A stretch of DNA of 64,000 nucleotides from Melissococcus plutonius ATCC 35311 (GCF_000270185.1 NC_015516.1:605001-669000), one strand, 5' to 3'. Counted from the stretch's first letter, positions 48,714 through 59,353 are shown. Notes: generated by a model not told the origin, from the sequence alone. Made by a program: numbers and translations.

Positions 48714-49912
48714 TAGATTTTCCTCATATGATTCCTTATGCTAATCCTTTTTATTTTGTATTATTGATTATTGCTTTATTACCTATGATGTTATCTTTAT
48801 TGTTTGCTGGTAGACGTCTAGCTTGGTATCAAACAATCGTTACCTTGTTTTTCTTGTATGTTAGTTTTGGTGGCGCCTATTCAAATCAAGGAATTGCTTT
48901 AATTGCCTATGTTATTTGGCAATCAATATTGGTTTGGATATATTTCAAATATAGGCAAATAAAAAATAATAGTGTTATTTTTTATTTAGCAGTTTTACTA
49001 GCCATTTTTCCACTAGCAGCTGTTAAGATTGTTCCATTTACTAGTGGACATAATTCGATTTTAGCTTTTCTAGGCATTTCCTATTTGACCTTTAAATCTG
49101 TTCAAATTATTATGGAAATGCGTGATGGACAAATTAAAGAGTACCGAATGTTTCGTTATATACAATTTTTATTATTCTTTCCAACTATTTCATCAGGACC
49201 GATTGATCGGTATCGTCGATTTGAAAAAGATGTAAAAAATCCGCCGACACCAGAAAAATATGTTGATTTCTTAACAAAGGGAGTTCACAATTTATTTCTT
49301 GGCTTCTTATATAAGTTTATTATTGGTTACTATGTTCATCAATTGTTGTTTATTGTCAGCGATGCTGCATTAAAAGAAGGCGGAATTTCTTGGTCATTGG
49401 TTGCCTACATGTATGTTTATAGTATGTATCTATTCTTTGACTTTGCAGGTTATAGCCTTTTTGCAATTGGAACGAGTTACCTGATGGGATATGACACACC
49501 AATAAACTTTAATAAACCATTTAGCAGTTGGAATATTAAAGAATTTTGGAATCGTTGGCATATGACTCTTTCTTTTTGGTTCAGAGACTATGTTTATATG
49601 CGATTAATGTTTACACTAATTAAGAAGAAAGTATTTAAAAGTCGAATTGTTGCTTCAAATATTGGTTATTTTGCCTTATTTTTATTAATGGGACTTTGGC
49701 ATGGATTAACTTGGTACTATCTTGTTTATGGATTTTATCATGCTTCGTTAATCTGTCTAACAGATATGTGGCTAAGATTTAAGAAAAAGTATCGTGAAAA
49801 AATTCCTTCCAATAGACTGACGCATTGGTTTGCTATTTTTTTGACTTTTAATGCTGTTTGTTTTAGCTTTTTAATCTTTTCTGGTTTTTTAGATCTGTTA
49901 TTTTTTAAATGA
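48710..49912 (+). CDS. dltB: D-alanyl transfer protein DltB (MBOAT)
   Basis: Membrane-bound O-acyltransferase that moves D-alanine from DltC across the membrane. 400 residues, about 11 membrane segments. MBOAT motif region FWNRWHMTLSFWFRDYVY and the catalytic His in LMGLWHGLTWYYLVYGFYH. Start overlaps dltA. Confidence 0.96.
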   Translation: MIDFPHMIPYANPFYFVLLIIALLPMMLSLLFAGRRLAWYQTIVTLFFLYVSFGGAYSNQGIALIAYVIWQSILVWIYFKYRQIKNNSVIFYLAVLLAIFPLAAVKIVPFTSGHNSILAFLGISYLTFKSVQIIMEMRDGQIKEYRMFRYIQFLLFFPTISSGPIDRYRRFEKDVKNPPTPEKYVDFLTKGVHNLFLGFLYKFIIGYYVHQLLFIVSDAALKEGGISWSLVAYMYVYSMYLFFDFAGYSLFAIGTSYLMGYDTPINFNKPFSSWNIKEFWNRWHMTLSFWFRDYVYMRLMFTLIKKKVFKSRIVASNIGYFALFLLMGLWHGLTWYYLVYGFYHASLICLTDMWLRFKKKYREKIPSNRLTHWFAIFLTFNAVCFSFLIFSGFLDLLFFK

Positions 49913-49952
49913 ATAGTTAAATAAAAAAATAAAAGAAAGTAGGTTATCTATT

Positions 49953-50192
49953 ATGAATATGGATGAACAAATTTTAAATATTTTAGAAGAAATTACAGGA
50001 ACTGATGAAGTAAAGGCAAACCAAGACATAGATTTGTTTGAAGAAGGGTTAATGGATTCACTTGCAACTGTTCAATTGTTAGTAGAATTAGATGGACAAT
50101 TAGATGTACAGGTTCCATTTTCTGACTTTGATCGTGAACAATGGAATACACCAGCAAAAATTATCAAACAAGCGAAAGTTTTAAAAGGTTAA
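49953..50192 (+). CDS. dltC: D-alanyl carrier protein
   Basis: 79-residue acyl-carrier-like protein. The 4'-phosphopantetheine attachment site is Ser36 in [20 protein letters not shown]. dltD begins 2 bases after the stop. Confidence 0.96.
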   Translation: MNMDEQILNILEEITGTDEVKANQDIDLFEEGLMDSLATVQLLVELDGQLDVQVPFSDFDREQWNTPAKIIKQAKVLKG

Positions 50193-50193
50193 T

Positions 50194-51468
50194 ATGAAAA
50201 AGAAATTATTTGCAACATTTGGTCCTATAATTTGTGCAACGATCTTATTAGCAATTTTCCTTTTTGCACCATTTAAAATAGATTTAGATAGCACAAAAGT
50301 TTTAAAAAGTGCTTCTACTTCTATGGGAACAAACGTATTAAGAGGAAATGCCATTAAAAATAAAGCATTAGCATCAAAAGAGTATATTCCTTTTCTTGGT
50401 TCTTCTGAATTAAGTCGGATTAGTCCTTTCCATCCTAGTGTCTTGGCAGAAAAATATCATCGTAATTACCAACCATTTTTATTGGGAGCACCTGGGACAC
50501 AATCATTGACACAATCTTTTATGATCCAATCTGCAGATGGCAATTTAAGACATAAAAAGGTAGTCTTCATTTTATCGCCTCAATGGTTTGTAAAGGGCGG
50601 CATTAAGAATGATTATTTTAATGCTTACTATTCAGAATTACAGATTTACCAATGGATTACCAAATTAGAAAAAGTCCATGAAAAAGATGTTTATTTGGCA
50701 AATCGTTTGATGGATTTTCCAAAAGTTAGAAAGAACGACTACTTGATATGGATATTAAAAGAAATCAGGGAGTATAAAATACCTAGCAATTCTGAATTAT
50801 CTTATATGCGCTTAAAATTAAATATGTTATCAAGAGAAGATGAATTATTTGGAAAAATTGGTATGATCAGTAAAGAAAATAAGGTAAAAAGTCAGACTAA
50901 GAAATTACCTAACCAATACAATGAAGCTGAATTGTATCGTTTGGCTGGTAAAATTGGTAAAAAATCTACTACTAATAATTCCTTTGAAATTGACAATCAT
51001 TTTTATACTACAAGATTAAAGAAAAAAATTAAGACATTTAGAGGTGCTCAAAAGCATATAGATTATCGCTATTCACCTGAGTACTCAGATTTTCAATTAG
51101 CGCTGAATCAGCTAGCAGATGAAAGGGCAGAAGTATTATTTATATTGCCACCTGTTAATAAAGAATGGTCAACCTATACAGGATTATCAGAAAAAATGCT
51201 ACGTGGGTTTGCTAAAAAAGTTAGATATCAATTAGAAGATCAAGGCTTTACAAATATTGCTGATTTTACTGGACAGGTTGATACTCCTTATTTTATGGCA
51301 GATACCATCCATTTAGGATGGCGTGGCTGGTTAGCTGCAGATCAATGGATTGCTCCATTTCTTAAAGAAAAACCAATCAGTCCACCTAAGTACAAGTTAA
51401 ATTCACAATTTTTTACTAAAAATTGGCAACAAATGAATCCAGATGAGATTAAAGGTGAGTATAAATAA
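50194..51468 (+). CDS. dltD: D-alanyl-lipoteichoic acid biosynthesis protein DltD
   Basis: Membrane-anchored extracellular SGNH-like hydrolase that helps transfer D-alanine to lipoteichoic acid. 424 residues, one N-terminal helix (IICATILLAIFLFAPF), the Ser block FLGSSELSR near residue 70, and C-terminal Asp/His pair in ADTIHLGWRGW. Last gene of the operon. Confidence 0.95.
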   Translation: MKKKLFATFGPIICATILLAIFLFAPFKIDLDSTKVLKSASTSMGTNVLRGNAIKNKALASKEYIPFLGSSELSRISPFHPSVLAEKYHRNYQPFLLGAPGTQSLTQSFMIQSADGNLRHKKVVFILSPQWFVKGGIKNDYFNAYYSELQIYQWITKLEKVHEKDVYLANRLMDFPKVRKNDYLIWILKEIREYKIPSNSELSYMRLKLNMLSREDELFGKIGMISKENKVKSQTKKLPNQYNEAELYRLAGKIGKKSTTNNSFEIDNHFYTTRLKKKIKTFRGAQKHIDYRYSPEYSDFQLALNQLADERAEVLFILPPVNKEWSTYTGLSEKMLRGFAKKVRYQLEDQGFTNIADFTGQVDTPYFMADTIHLGWRGWLAADQWIAPFLKEKPISPPKYKLNSQFFTKNWQQMNPDEIKGEYK

Positions 51469-51498
51469 GTATTGCAAACAATTATTGAAAATACTAAC

Positions 51499-51541
51499 AA
51501 AGAAAGGACAGAGATTTTAAGATCTCTGCCCTTTCTTTTTA
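51499..51541 (+). terminator. dlt operon terminator
   Basis: 17-base arms AAAGAAAGGACAGAGAT (51499-51515) and complement 51522-51538 with a single mismatch, followed by TTTTT. Confidence 0.88.
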
Positions 51542-51571
51542 GGGTTCTTATTATGCAAATTTTTGGTTAAG

Positions 51572-51580
51572 TGATACAAT
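51572..51580 (+). promoter_or_regulatory. cfa promoter, extended -10
   Basis: TGATACAAT with TACAAT at 51575-51580, 51 bases before cfa; TTATGC 18 bases upstream is a poor -35. Confidence 0.4.
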
Positions 51581-51630
51581 AAAAGATGTATAGTTTGGTA
51601 ATAAAACAATAGATTAAGGGAGTTTTAGTT

Positions 51631-52800
51631 ATGTTGGAAAAGGAAATGTATCATCAATTATTAAAACGATCTTTTTCTATCCCAATAGATGTTGTTTATT
51701 GGGATGGAACCAAAAAGGGATATAATCAGGAAGATGGAGAAGCAAAAACAACGATCTATATTAATGAAAAAATACCTATGCAAGATATTTACCAAAATGC
51801 TTCATTGGCTTTGGGAGAAGCCTATATGGATAAAAAAATTGATATTGATGGTAGTATTGAAGATATTATCTGGACTGCATATGAAAATGCAAATAGCTTT
51901 TTACGTGATGCTTCTTATATGAAATGGTTACCAAAAGAAAAGAAAAATACAAAACGCCAATCACAAGAGGATATACATAGTCATTACGACTTAGGAAATG
52001 ATTTTTATAAATTATGGTTAGATCCAACATTTACCTATTCTTGTGCCTATTTTAAAACACCAGAAGATTCATTAGAAGAAGCACAATTGAATAAAGTACA
52101 TCATATTTTAGATAAATTGTTTTTAAAAAAAGGCGAAACCTTACTAGATATTGGTTGCGGTTGGGGAACTTTAATGTTTATCGCAATCAAGGAATATGGT
52201 GTTAAGGCTACTGGTATTACCTTAAGTGAAGAACAATATGAACATATTCAACAGAAAATTAAGGAAGAACATTTGGAAGACTCTTGTTCAGTAAAACTAA
52301 TGGATTACCGTGATTTAAAGGGAGAAAAATACGATCATATTACCAGTGTAGGCATGTTTGAGCATGTCGGTTCAGAAAATTTGCCGCAATACTTTGAATT
52401 GGTTTCCAAATTATTAGCAGAAAAGGGAACTGCATTGATTCATGGAATTAGTCGGCAACAAGGTGGTGCTAGTAACGCTTGGATTAATCGATATATTTTC
52501 CCAGGTGGCTATATTCCCGGTGTAGGTGAGTTAGTGACAGATATTCTAGATAGTCAATTGCAAGTCATTGATATGGAAAGCTTACGAAGAGATTATCAGT
52601 TAACTTTAGAACATTGGACAAAAAATTTCCATGAGGTAAAAGATCAGGTCATTAAAATGAAAGGTGAAAGATTTTATCGTATGTGGGATTTATATTTGCA
52701 AGGTTGTGCTGCGGTTTTTGCTGCTAGTAATATCGATGTGATTCAATATTTATTGGTTCATCCGATCAATAATGAAATCCCAATGCATCGGACGCTTTAA
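51631..52800 (+). CDS. cfa: Cyclopropane-fatty-acyl-phospholipid synthase
   Basis: Methylenates cis double bonds of membrane phospholipid acyl chains using SAM. 389 residues. N-terminal lipid-binding part, [23 protein letters not shown] motif [12 protein letters not shown] near residue 172, and GMFEHVG. It helps survival in acid. Monocistronic, with its own promoter and terminator. SD AAGGGAG. Confidence 0.95.
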   Translation: MLEKEMYHQLLKRSFSIPIDVVYWDGTKKGYNQEDGEAKTTIYINEKIPMQDIYQNASLALGEAYMDKKIDIDGSIEDIIWTAYENANSFLRDASYMKWLPKEKKNTKRQSQEDIHSHYDLGNDFYKLWLDPTFTYSCAYFKTPEDSLEEAQLNKVHHILDKLFLKKGETLLDIGCGWGTLMFIAIKEYGVKATGITLSEEQYEHIQQKIKEEHLEDSCSVKLMDYRDLKGEKYDHITSVGMFEHVGSENLPQYFELVSKLLAEKGTALIHGISRQQGGASNAWINRYIFPGGYIPGVGELVTDILDSQLQVIDMESLRRDYQLTLEHWTKNFHEVKDQVIKMKGERFYRMWDLYLQGCAAVFAASNIDVIQYLLVHPINNEIPMHRTL

Positions 52801-52842
52801 TTGTAAAACAAAAATTACCGACTTTTAATGATTTTATGTATT

Positions 52843-52876
52843 AAAGGATAGAGAAGGGGATTCTCTATCCTTTTTT
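52843..52876 (+). terminator. cfa terminator
   Basis: Perfect 13-bp stem AAAGGATAGAGAA (52843-52855), loop GGGGA, arm 52861-52873, then T run. Confidence 0.92.
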
Positions 52877-53172
52877 ATTTTGATAAATCAGAGTAAAAGA
52901 AAAAATGATTATAATTCATTCATTCAGCAAAGATTATATTGAATTTGATCTACTGAGTACCTATTTTTCTATTACCCATTATCTTTTAATTGAAAACTTA
53001 AAGATTGCAAAAATTAAATCATGGAATCATAAAACAGAAATACTAACAAGCTAAAAAATATAAACTAGCTAAAAAGTATTTGATAATTTTATTTATTTCG
53101 TTTTTAAAATAAATTGATAATTATCAAGGTAAAATTGAGGAATAAAACAGATTTATAGTAATTTTTTTGTTA

Positions 53173-53181
53173 TGTTATAAT
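53173..53181 (+). promoter_or_regulatory. argR promoter, extended -10
   Basis: TGTTATAAT with TATAAT at 53176-53181, 29 bases before the argR ATG. Confidence 0.45.
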
Positions 53182-53210
53182 AAAAGGAAGAATTGCTAGA
53201 GGAGAAATAA

Positions 53211-53666
53211 ATGAAAAAGATAGATCGTCAACAATTTATCAAACAATTGATTCATCAAAAAGAAATTGAGACACAGGACGAATTGATTGCTTATTTATAC
53301 CAAGCTGGAATAAAAGCAACCCAAGCAACAATTTCTCGAGATATTCGGGAGATGAATATTGTTAAAATACCAAATGGTGAAAAGCATATGAAATATATGA
53401 TTCTCTCTCCAGAAGCGAGTCAGGATCAAGAAGAAAAATTTAAAGAATCAATTCGAGATTTTGTGAATAGTATTGAACAAATAAAGTTTATGGTTGTCAT
53501 TCACACAGAATTGGGAAATGCCCATGTTGTAACAAATCTTTTAGACCAGGCGGCTTATCAAGAGGTTGCTGGTACTGTAGCTGGAGAAGATACCATTATT
53601 GTTTTATTGCACAATGAAAAAGAGGCAAACTATTTTACTCAAAAAATCAAACGATTGATGAATTAG
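53211..53666 (+). CDS. argR: ArgR-family arginine-responsive repressor
   Basis: 151 residues. N-terminal winged helix with the recognition segment IKATQATISRDIREMNIVK, and a C-terminal hexamerisation/arginine-binding domain with GTVAGEDTIIVLL (family GTxAGxDT). No arginine metabolism genes are adjacent, so its targets lie elsewhere. SD GAGGAGA. Confidence 0.94.
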   Translation: MKKIDRQQFIKQLIHQKEIETQDELIAYLYQAGIKATQATISRDIREMNIVKIPNGEKHMKYMILSPEASQDQEEKFKESIRDFVNSIEQIKFMVVIHTELGNAHVVTNLLDQAAYQEVAGTVAGEDTIIVLLHNEKEANYFTQKIKRLMN

Positions 53667-53705
53667 TTCATCTTTCACTTAAATTTATCTAAAAGGAGAT
53701 CTATA

Positions 53706-55065
53706 ATGTATTTAGACGCTTTACAAAATGGTTCGGATATTCGTGGAATAGCTCTGGATTATCAGGATAAAAAAGCAAACTTAACACCAAAACAACTGGA
53801 AAAGATAGCAATAGGGATTGTCCGTTGGTTAGAAAATAATGTATTAGCATCTAAATGTAAACGGAATCAGCTGAAAATAGGCATTGGTCATGATAGTCGA
53901 ATTACTGCCGATTCCTTGAAACAAACTTTGATCGATACCTTTTTACATTTAGGGATTCAAGTCATTGATTTTCAATTAGCCACTACACCAGCCATGTTTA
54001 TGGCAACGCAATTTAGTCAATATAATTGCGATGCCACAATTATGATCACAGCTAGCCATTTGCCCTATTATTTTAATGGATTAAAAATATTTACAAAAAA
54101 AGGAGGGGCAGAAAAAAAAAGGCATTCAATATATCTTAACACATCATGAATCGTTGCCAGGTGTTAAAGGTGGAACGATTTTAACGACTTCACTCCTTGA
54201 TGATTATGCGGATGATCTTATTCATAAAATTAAAGTAGGAATACACACTCAAAATGAGAAACCCTTAGCAGGTTATAAAATTATAGTCGATGCAGGAAAT
54301 GGTGCAGGTGGTTTTTTTGTAGAGAAGGTTTTAAAACCTTTGGGAGCAAATACAGAAGGTTCACAATTTTTAGATCCAGATGGCATGTTTCCAAATCATA
54401 TTCCCAATCCAGACAATGAGGAAGCTATGCATAGTATTCAAGCCTCTGTACTAAAACAACAGGCCGATTTAGGAATTATTTTTGATACTGATGTTGATCG
54501 CTCAGCGATTGTTGATGCGAATGGACAAGTAATCAATAAAATGATTGAGTTAAACAATCAAGGTATTCAGACAGAATTAGCGATTGAAACAAGTGGACAT
54601 GCAGCCTTTAAAGAAAATTATTGCTTAGATGACGGCGCGTATGTCGTTGCTAAATTATTAATGCTACTACAAAAATTAGCAGCAAATCACCAAACACTTG
54701 GAGAGTTGATTGCTACGTTAAAACAACCAGCTGAAGTTCATGAACTACGTTTTCAAATAAAAGCAAACGATGTACAAACTTATGGAAATCAGATTATCAG
54801 TGATCTAGAAGTTTTCATTCAGCAGCAAAAAGATATGGTTATCGATCCAGAAAATGAGGAAGGCATTCGTACCAACGTTTTTAATCAGTATGGTAATGGG
54901 TGGTTCTTATTAAGAATGAGCTTGCATGAACCTTTATTAGTTTTGCAAATTGAAAACGATAAACAAACTAAAAATAGACATGTACTAAAAACTTTAGAAC
55001 CTTTTTTTCAACAATTCTATCAATTAGATGATAAAGCATTGAAAAATTATTTACATCAAAAATAG
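53706..55065 (+). pseudogene. Phosphomannomutase/phosphoglucomutase family, frameshift and internal deletion
   Basis: Alpha-D-phosphohexomutase. The phosphoserine loop TASHLPYYFNGLKIF, the metal loop FDTDVDRSAIVD and the sugar-binding ETSGHAAFKENY are visible. An A9 run (54112-54120), where A8 would keep the frame, shifts translation to a stop at 54149. The rest continues in the next frame from GIQYILTHHESLPG. Between VINK and MIELNNQGIQTELAIETSG (near 54540) about 45-50 residues usual in the family, including the domain 3 start, are missing in frame. Two independent lesions, so non-functional. Confidence 0.88.
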
Positions 55066-55574
55066 TTTTAACTTTATTTAAAAAATAGAACATCATTAAC
55101 AAAACATATATTTTTCTATTCATAAAAATTAGCTTTTTTTGTAAAGTAAAGAATAATTAAATGAATGTTAATTTAAATATTTTTATTTTTTAACAAATGT
55201 AATCTGTACTAGATTAGAAAATAATTGTTCAATAAATAGATAGAGATCTTTAAGAGTTAAAAATTGAACTGTTTTGGCTTAGTCATTTGCTATATTATGT
55301 ATTTTTCATTAATTGGAATCAATTGTAAAATATTTTTGGTTCGCTAATAAAGAAGAATTTTTAAAATATATACACAGATAAAAGTTTTTAATCATCTTGG
55401 TAAGTCAAGCAGTTCTTTCTAGCTGTTTGGCTTTTGGCTTAATAAACTAAACTTACTTATTTTTACTTTATTTTTTCTTAGTTAAAGCAATAATTATAAA
55501 ATAATCTCATTAAATTTCTAAGAAATTATCCCTAATTACATTCACCTATTGATTTATATTAAAGGAGAAATAGT
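55066..55574. other. Intergenic region before the gfr-type regulator
   Basis: 509 bases without a supported gene. A hairpin AAGTCAAGCAG (55402-55412) with arm 55423-55433 (two G-U pairs) is followed by TTGGCTTAATAAAC, a weak terminator at best. SD AAAGGAGA of the next gene is at the right edge. Confidence 0.5.
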
Positions 55575-58360
55575 ATGGAAAAAGAAATACTCAATTATTT
55601 AAAACAACAGACAGAATTATTTGATTTTAATAATCAAAGTGATCTTTTTACAGCAAAAAAGATCGCTGAAAAATTTTCAATTAAAAGAAATACGGCTAGC
55701 CATTATTTGAACCAACTGGCCAAAGAAGAATTAATAGTCAAAATAAAAACGAGACCTGTTATTTTTTTCATAGAAAAACATTTGAAAAGGAGGATTTCTA
55801 TTTAGATAAAACAATTTTTGATAGTTTTGATGAATTAAAAGAAACCCAACTATTATTTACAAATCAAAATAGAGATAGCTTTTCTCCCTTAATTGGTGCA
55901 AATCAAAGTCTAGAAAAAAGTATTCAACAATTAAAAGTAGCGGCACTTTATCCATCAAATAAGTTACCATTTCTCCTGACTGGTGAAAGCGGTACAGGAA
56001 AAAGCTATATGGTTCAATTATTTTACCAGTATTGTATTGCAAATAATGTATTAAAAAAGAATGCTCCTTTTTTGACATTAAATTGTGCACAGTATGCCAA
56101 TAATCCAGAATTATTAACAAGTAATTTATTTGGCTATGCAAAAGGTGCGTTTACAGGTGCTGAAGAGGATTATGATGGATTGTTTAAATCAGCAGATGGT
56201 GGTTTGTTATTTCTTGATGAAGTTCATCGGTTGAATGCAGAAGGGCAGGAAAAATTATTTACCTATATGGATCAAGGAGTCATTCAAAGAATAGGCGAAA
56301 CGGCTAAAAGTCAATCTGTAAATGTTCGGTTAGCTTTTGCTACAACAGAAGACCTTCAAAGTACATTTTTAACTACTTTTATTCGTAGAATTCCCATTCA
56401 GGTTAAGCTGCCAACATTATCTCAATGAACATCTGCTGAAATTCAAGAATTGATTTATACTTTTTTTATTAAAGAAAGTGAACAATTAGATAGAGAACTA
56501 TCAATTACTCCTCAGGTAATCCGCTTGATTAAAAATAATTCTTTTAAAGGGAATGTTGGCGAATTAAAAAATAGAATTAAATATCTTGTTGCCAAAGCAT
56601 ACGCTAGACAACAAGATACCTCTGTTATTCATATTACGATTCATGACTTACCAACTGAATTGTTATCCTATCCAGCTGATCCTTTGATGGAACAAGAGGA
56701 TCAAATGGTTATTTCCATCAATAAAACAACGGTGGTGACAGATTTACTCATTCAAAAAGACCAACAAAAACTTGTACTAACAGCCTATCAAGAATTGCTT
56801 TTTTTATTTCAAAAAATGCGAAAAGCAAAAAATGAGACAGAAAAATATGAAAAACAAATGAATCAAGTAGTTGATACCTTGTTTGACCAATTGATTTTTA
56901 AAACAAATTCAGCTATGCAAAAAGAATGGCTCTCATTTATTACACAATCAGTGAGTGATATTTTAAAAGAAATAGAAATTTCTTCATCCATTCAATTTAA
57001 TGGCAATAGTATTTATGCAATTAGTTATCATCTTTTCCAACGCAGAATGGTCAAATGGCAGATAAAAGAATGGACAAAAAAACAATTATTAAATGCTTTT
57101 ACCCATTACATAAAAAAAAGTTATTCTGTAACTTATCAATATTCACAACAATTGATTGAAAAAATTACAAAAAAACTAGATATCGAGATGAATGAACTAG
57201 ATACAATTCTTTTAACACTCTATTTAAAAAATCTAAAAATTACTACGACAGAACAAGCAACACCAAAGGCAGTTATTATCGCACATGGCTATTCAACTGC
57301 AAGTAGTATTGCAAATGTAGTCAATCGTTTGTTAAATAAAAATTTATTTGATTCTTTTGACATGCCAATTGATGTAACACCTCAGATAATTGGTCAAGAA
57401 TTACGCAAATACATAGAAAAAAATGATGTTTCAAATGGGTTAATTCTCTTAGTGGATATGGGATCACTCGAGGAAATACACCGTTTATTAAAAATAAATC
57501 TGCCATTTCCAATTGTTTTAATTAATAATGTCTCAACCCGTTTAGCTTTAACCATTGGTGAAAAGTTATCAACCATGGAGTTAGAATCATTGATAAAAGA
57601 AGCTGTCAATGTAAATAACACGGAATATACCATGATCTATCCAGATAATGCTAAACCTAAAGTCATTATAACAACCTGTCAAACTGGAATTGGAACAGCT
57701 AAGCAGCTAAGTAAATTATTAAAAGCAAGCTTGCCGGATAAATTAAACATAACCATTCTATCTTATGATTATGAAACATTAAAAGAAAATAAAGAAAAAA
57801 TTGAGGTATTTTCAACCTATCAAGTGATGGCCATCATCGGAACAGAAAATCCAGGAATTTCTTCTACTCCCTATTTTTCACTAGACGAATTAGTACTAGG
57901 TAACAATTTATCAAGATTACAGAAAATTTTTGAACAGGATTTAACTAAATCAGAACAAATCAGAATGGAAAATCAATTCATTAAAAACTTTTCTTTAGAA
58001 CAGGTAATTCATTCTGTAACTATTCTGGACACAGATAAAATTATAAAAAAGGTCGAAGAATTTTTAACTACATTAGAAGTATTAGAACAAAAAAGAATAG
58101 CAAATCAACAAAAAATTACACTCTATGTTCATTTAAGTTGTTTGATTGAACGATTAATTCGCAATATGCCGATTGAAGTGATTAATGAGTGTCAAGAACA
58201 AAAAAGAAAGCGTCATAAAGAGCAATTTGAAAGGATCGCTCAAGCCTTTAGTGTCATAGAAGATTGCTACAGTGTCAAATTACCTCTTGCTGAGCAAATT
58301 TATATTTATAATATTCTTTATGGTAAATGGGATCAAACCAACGAATTATCAAATTTTTAA
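55575..58360 (+). pseudogene. LevR/GfrR-type sigma-54-dependent PTS activator, frameshift plus nonsense
   Basis: About 928 residues when repaired. Order: N-terminal winged helix (residues 1-70); AAA+ domain with Walker A TGESGTGKS, sigma-54 contact loop GAFTGA near 56145-56162 and LLFLDEVH; then PRD-like, EIIA-like (VIIAHGYSTASSIANVV), EIIB-like (VIITTCQTGIGTAKQL) and a last PRD domain. One base is missing in an A5 run (55774-55778), giving an early stop at 55805. An in-frame TGA at 56426-56428 (LSQ stop TSAEIQEL) breaks the AAA+ domain. It should activate the downstream PTS operon and is probably dead. Confidence 0.9.
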
Positions 58361-58370
58361 ATAAAAATGG

Positions 58371-58404
58371 AAAGCATGTCATCGTTTGGCATGCTTTTTG
58401 CTTT
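58371..58404 (+). terminator. Terminator of the regulator gene
   Basis: Arm AAAGCATGTCA (58371-58381), loop TCGTT, arm TGGCATGCTTT (58387-58397, one G-U pair), then TTTGCTTT. It starts 10 bases after the stop and shares its 3' arm with the sigma-54 promoter candidate. Confidence 0.8.
58387..58402 (+). promoter_or_regulatory. Sigma-54 (-24/-12) promoter of the PTS operon
   Basis: TGGCATGCTTTTTGCT against consensus TGGCAC-N5-TTGCW: one mismatch. GG (58388-58389) and GC (58400-58401) are 10 bases apart, as required. It lies 35 bases before the EIIA start and next to a gene for a sigma-54 activator with a GAFTGA loop. It overlaps the terminator hairpin. Confidence 0.75.
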
Positions 58405-58436
58405 ATAAGAAGATGTAAAGAAGAGAGGTGAATTAT

Positions 58437-58859
58437 TTGGAAAGGGTATTCATATTAGCCAGTCATGGAAATTTTGCAGAAGGAATCTACAATTCTTTAA
58501 CATTAATTCTTGGTGAGCAGAAAAATATTCAGCAATTGAATGCTTACGTGGATGAAAGTGATATTACGGAACGTATTCAACAATTATTGGAACAAAATAG
58601 TGAAAAAGAAATTATTGTTTTAACAGATATTTTTGGTGGGAGTGTAAATAATGAATTTAGTAAATTTTTAAAAAGACCCAATATTCATTTAGTTGCAGGC
58701 ATGAACTTACCATTAATTATTGAATTATTGTTACTAACAGAAAGTAATCCAGAAAAAGATACAGCAGATCTAATTCGATTAGCCTTGGCAAATACCAGAC
58801 AATCATTATGCTATTGTAATGAACAAGTTAATAACAAGTTAGAAGAAGATGAATTTTAA
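58437..58859 (+). CDS. gfrA: PTS EIIA, mannose family (gfr operon)
   Basis: Cytosolic phosphocarrier. From TTG 58437 it is 140 residues, MERVFILASHGNFAEGIYN, with the phosphorylated His10 in ASHGN. GTG 58428 in frame is inside the SD (AGAGAGGTGA), so TTG is the better start. First gene of a seven-gene set regulator-EIIA-EIIB-EIIC-EIID-SIS-SIS that matches gfrABCDEF of Salmonella and the Enterococcus faecium glucoselysine locus in order. Confidence 0.85.
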   Translation: MERVFILASHGNFAEGIYNSLTLILGEQKNIQQLNAYVDESDITERIQQLLEQNSEKEIIVLTDIFGGSVNNEFSKFLKRPNIHLVAGMNLPLIIELLLLTESNPEKDTADLIRLALANTRQSLCYCNEQVNNKLEEDEF

Positions 58860-58879
58860 TTAAATCAGGAGGGAAAAAA

Positions 58880-59353
58880 ATGATTCAATTACTACGTGTT
58901 GATCATCGGTTACTGCATGGTCAGGTTGCTTTTTCTTGGACTCAGGGATTGGGTGCAGACTGCATTTTAATTGCAAATGACGATGTTCCTAAGAATGATA
59001 TTCGTAAGACAACTATTAAACTAGCAAAACCTCAGGGAGTAAAATTGGTAATAAAAACAATTGAAGAATCTATTCAAGCTTTGCAAAGTGGTATCACTGA
59101 TAAATATAAATTATTTATTGTCGTAGAATCTGTCTCAGATGCGTATAAATTAGCTATGAATTGTCCAGCGATTGAGCAGATTAATCTAGGCGGAATGAAG
59201 ACACGTGAAGGTACGCGTAATATTTCTAAAGCAATTAATATTTTGCCAGAAGAAGAAACAATGGTTAAAGAATTAACTGAAAAGGGAATTGAAGTAGAAA
59301 TCCGACAAGTACCAGGTGAGCATAAAGCTATGGCGATTGATTTGTTAGAATAG
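58880..59353 (+). CDS. gfrB: PTS EIIB, mannose family
   Basis: 157 residues. Phosphorylated His14 in VDHRLLHGQVAFSW. Later LGGMKTREGTRNIS and C-terminal EVEIRQVPGE. Receives the phosphate from EIIA and passes it to the incoming sugar. SD AGGAGGG. Confidence 0.92.
   Translation: MIQLLRVDHRLLHGQVAFSWTQGLGADCILIANDDVPKNDIRKTTIKLAKPQGVKLVIKTIEESIQALQSGITDKYKLFIVVESVSDAYKLAMNCPAIEQINLGGMKTREGTRNISKAINILPEEETMVKELTEKGIEVEIRQVPGEHKAMAIDLLE

Larger units (their letters stand above)
52801..53210. other. Intergenic region between cfa and argR
   Basis: 410 bases. It holds the cfa terminator (52843-52876) and an argR promoter candidate with extended -10 (TGTTATAAT, 53173-53181). A degenerate A/T-rich middle part has no gene. 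No clear ARG box palindrome is seen near the promoter. Confidence 0.5.

Noticed and set aside
58376-58392. Possible CcpA cre site (TGTCATCGTTTGGC)
   Set aside because: The left half fits TGWNANCG, but the right half ends GGC instead of WCA. The bases are better explained by the terminator and the -24/-12 element.
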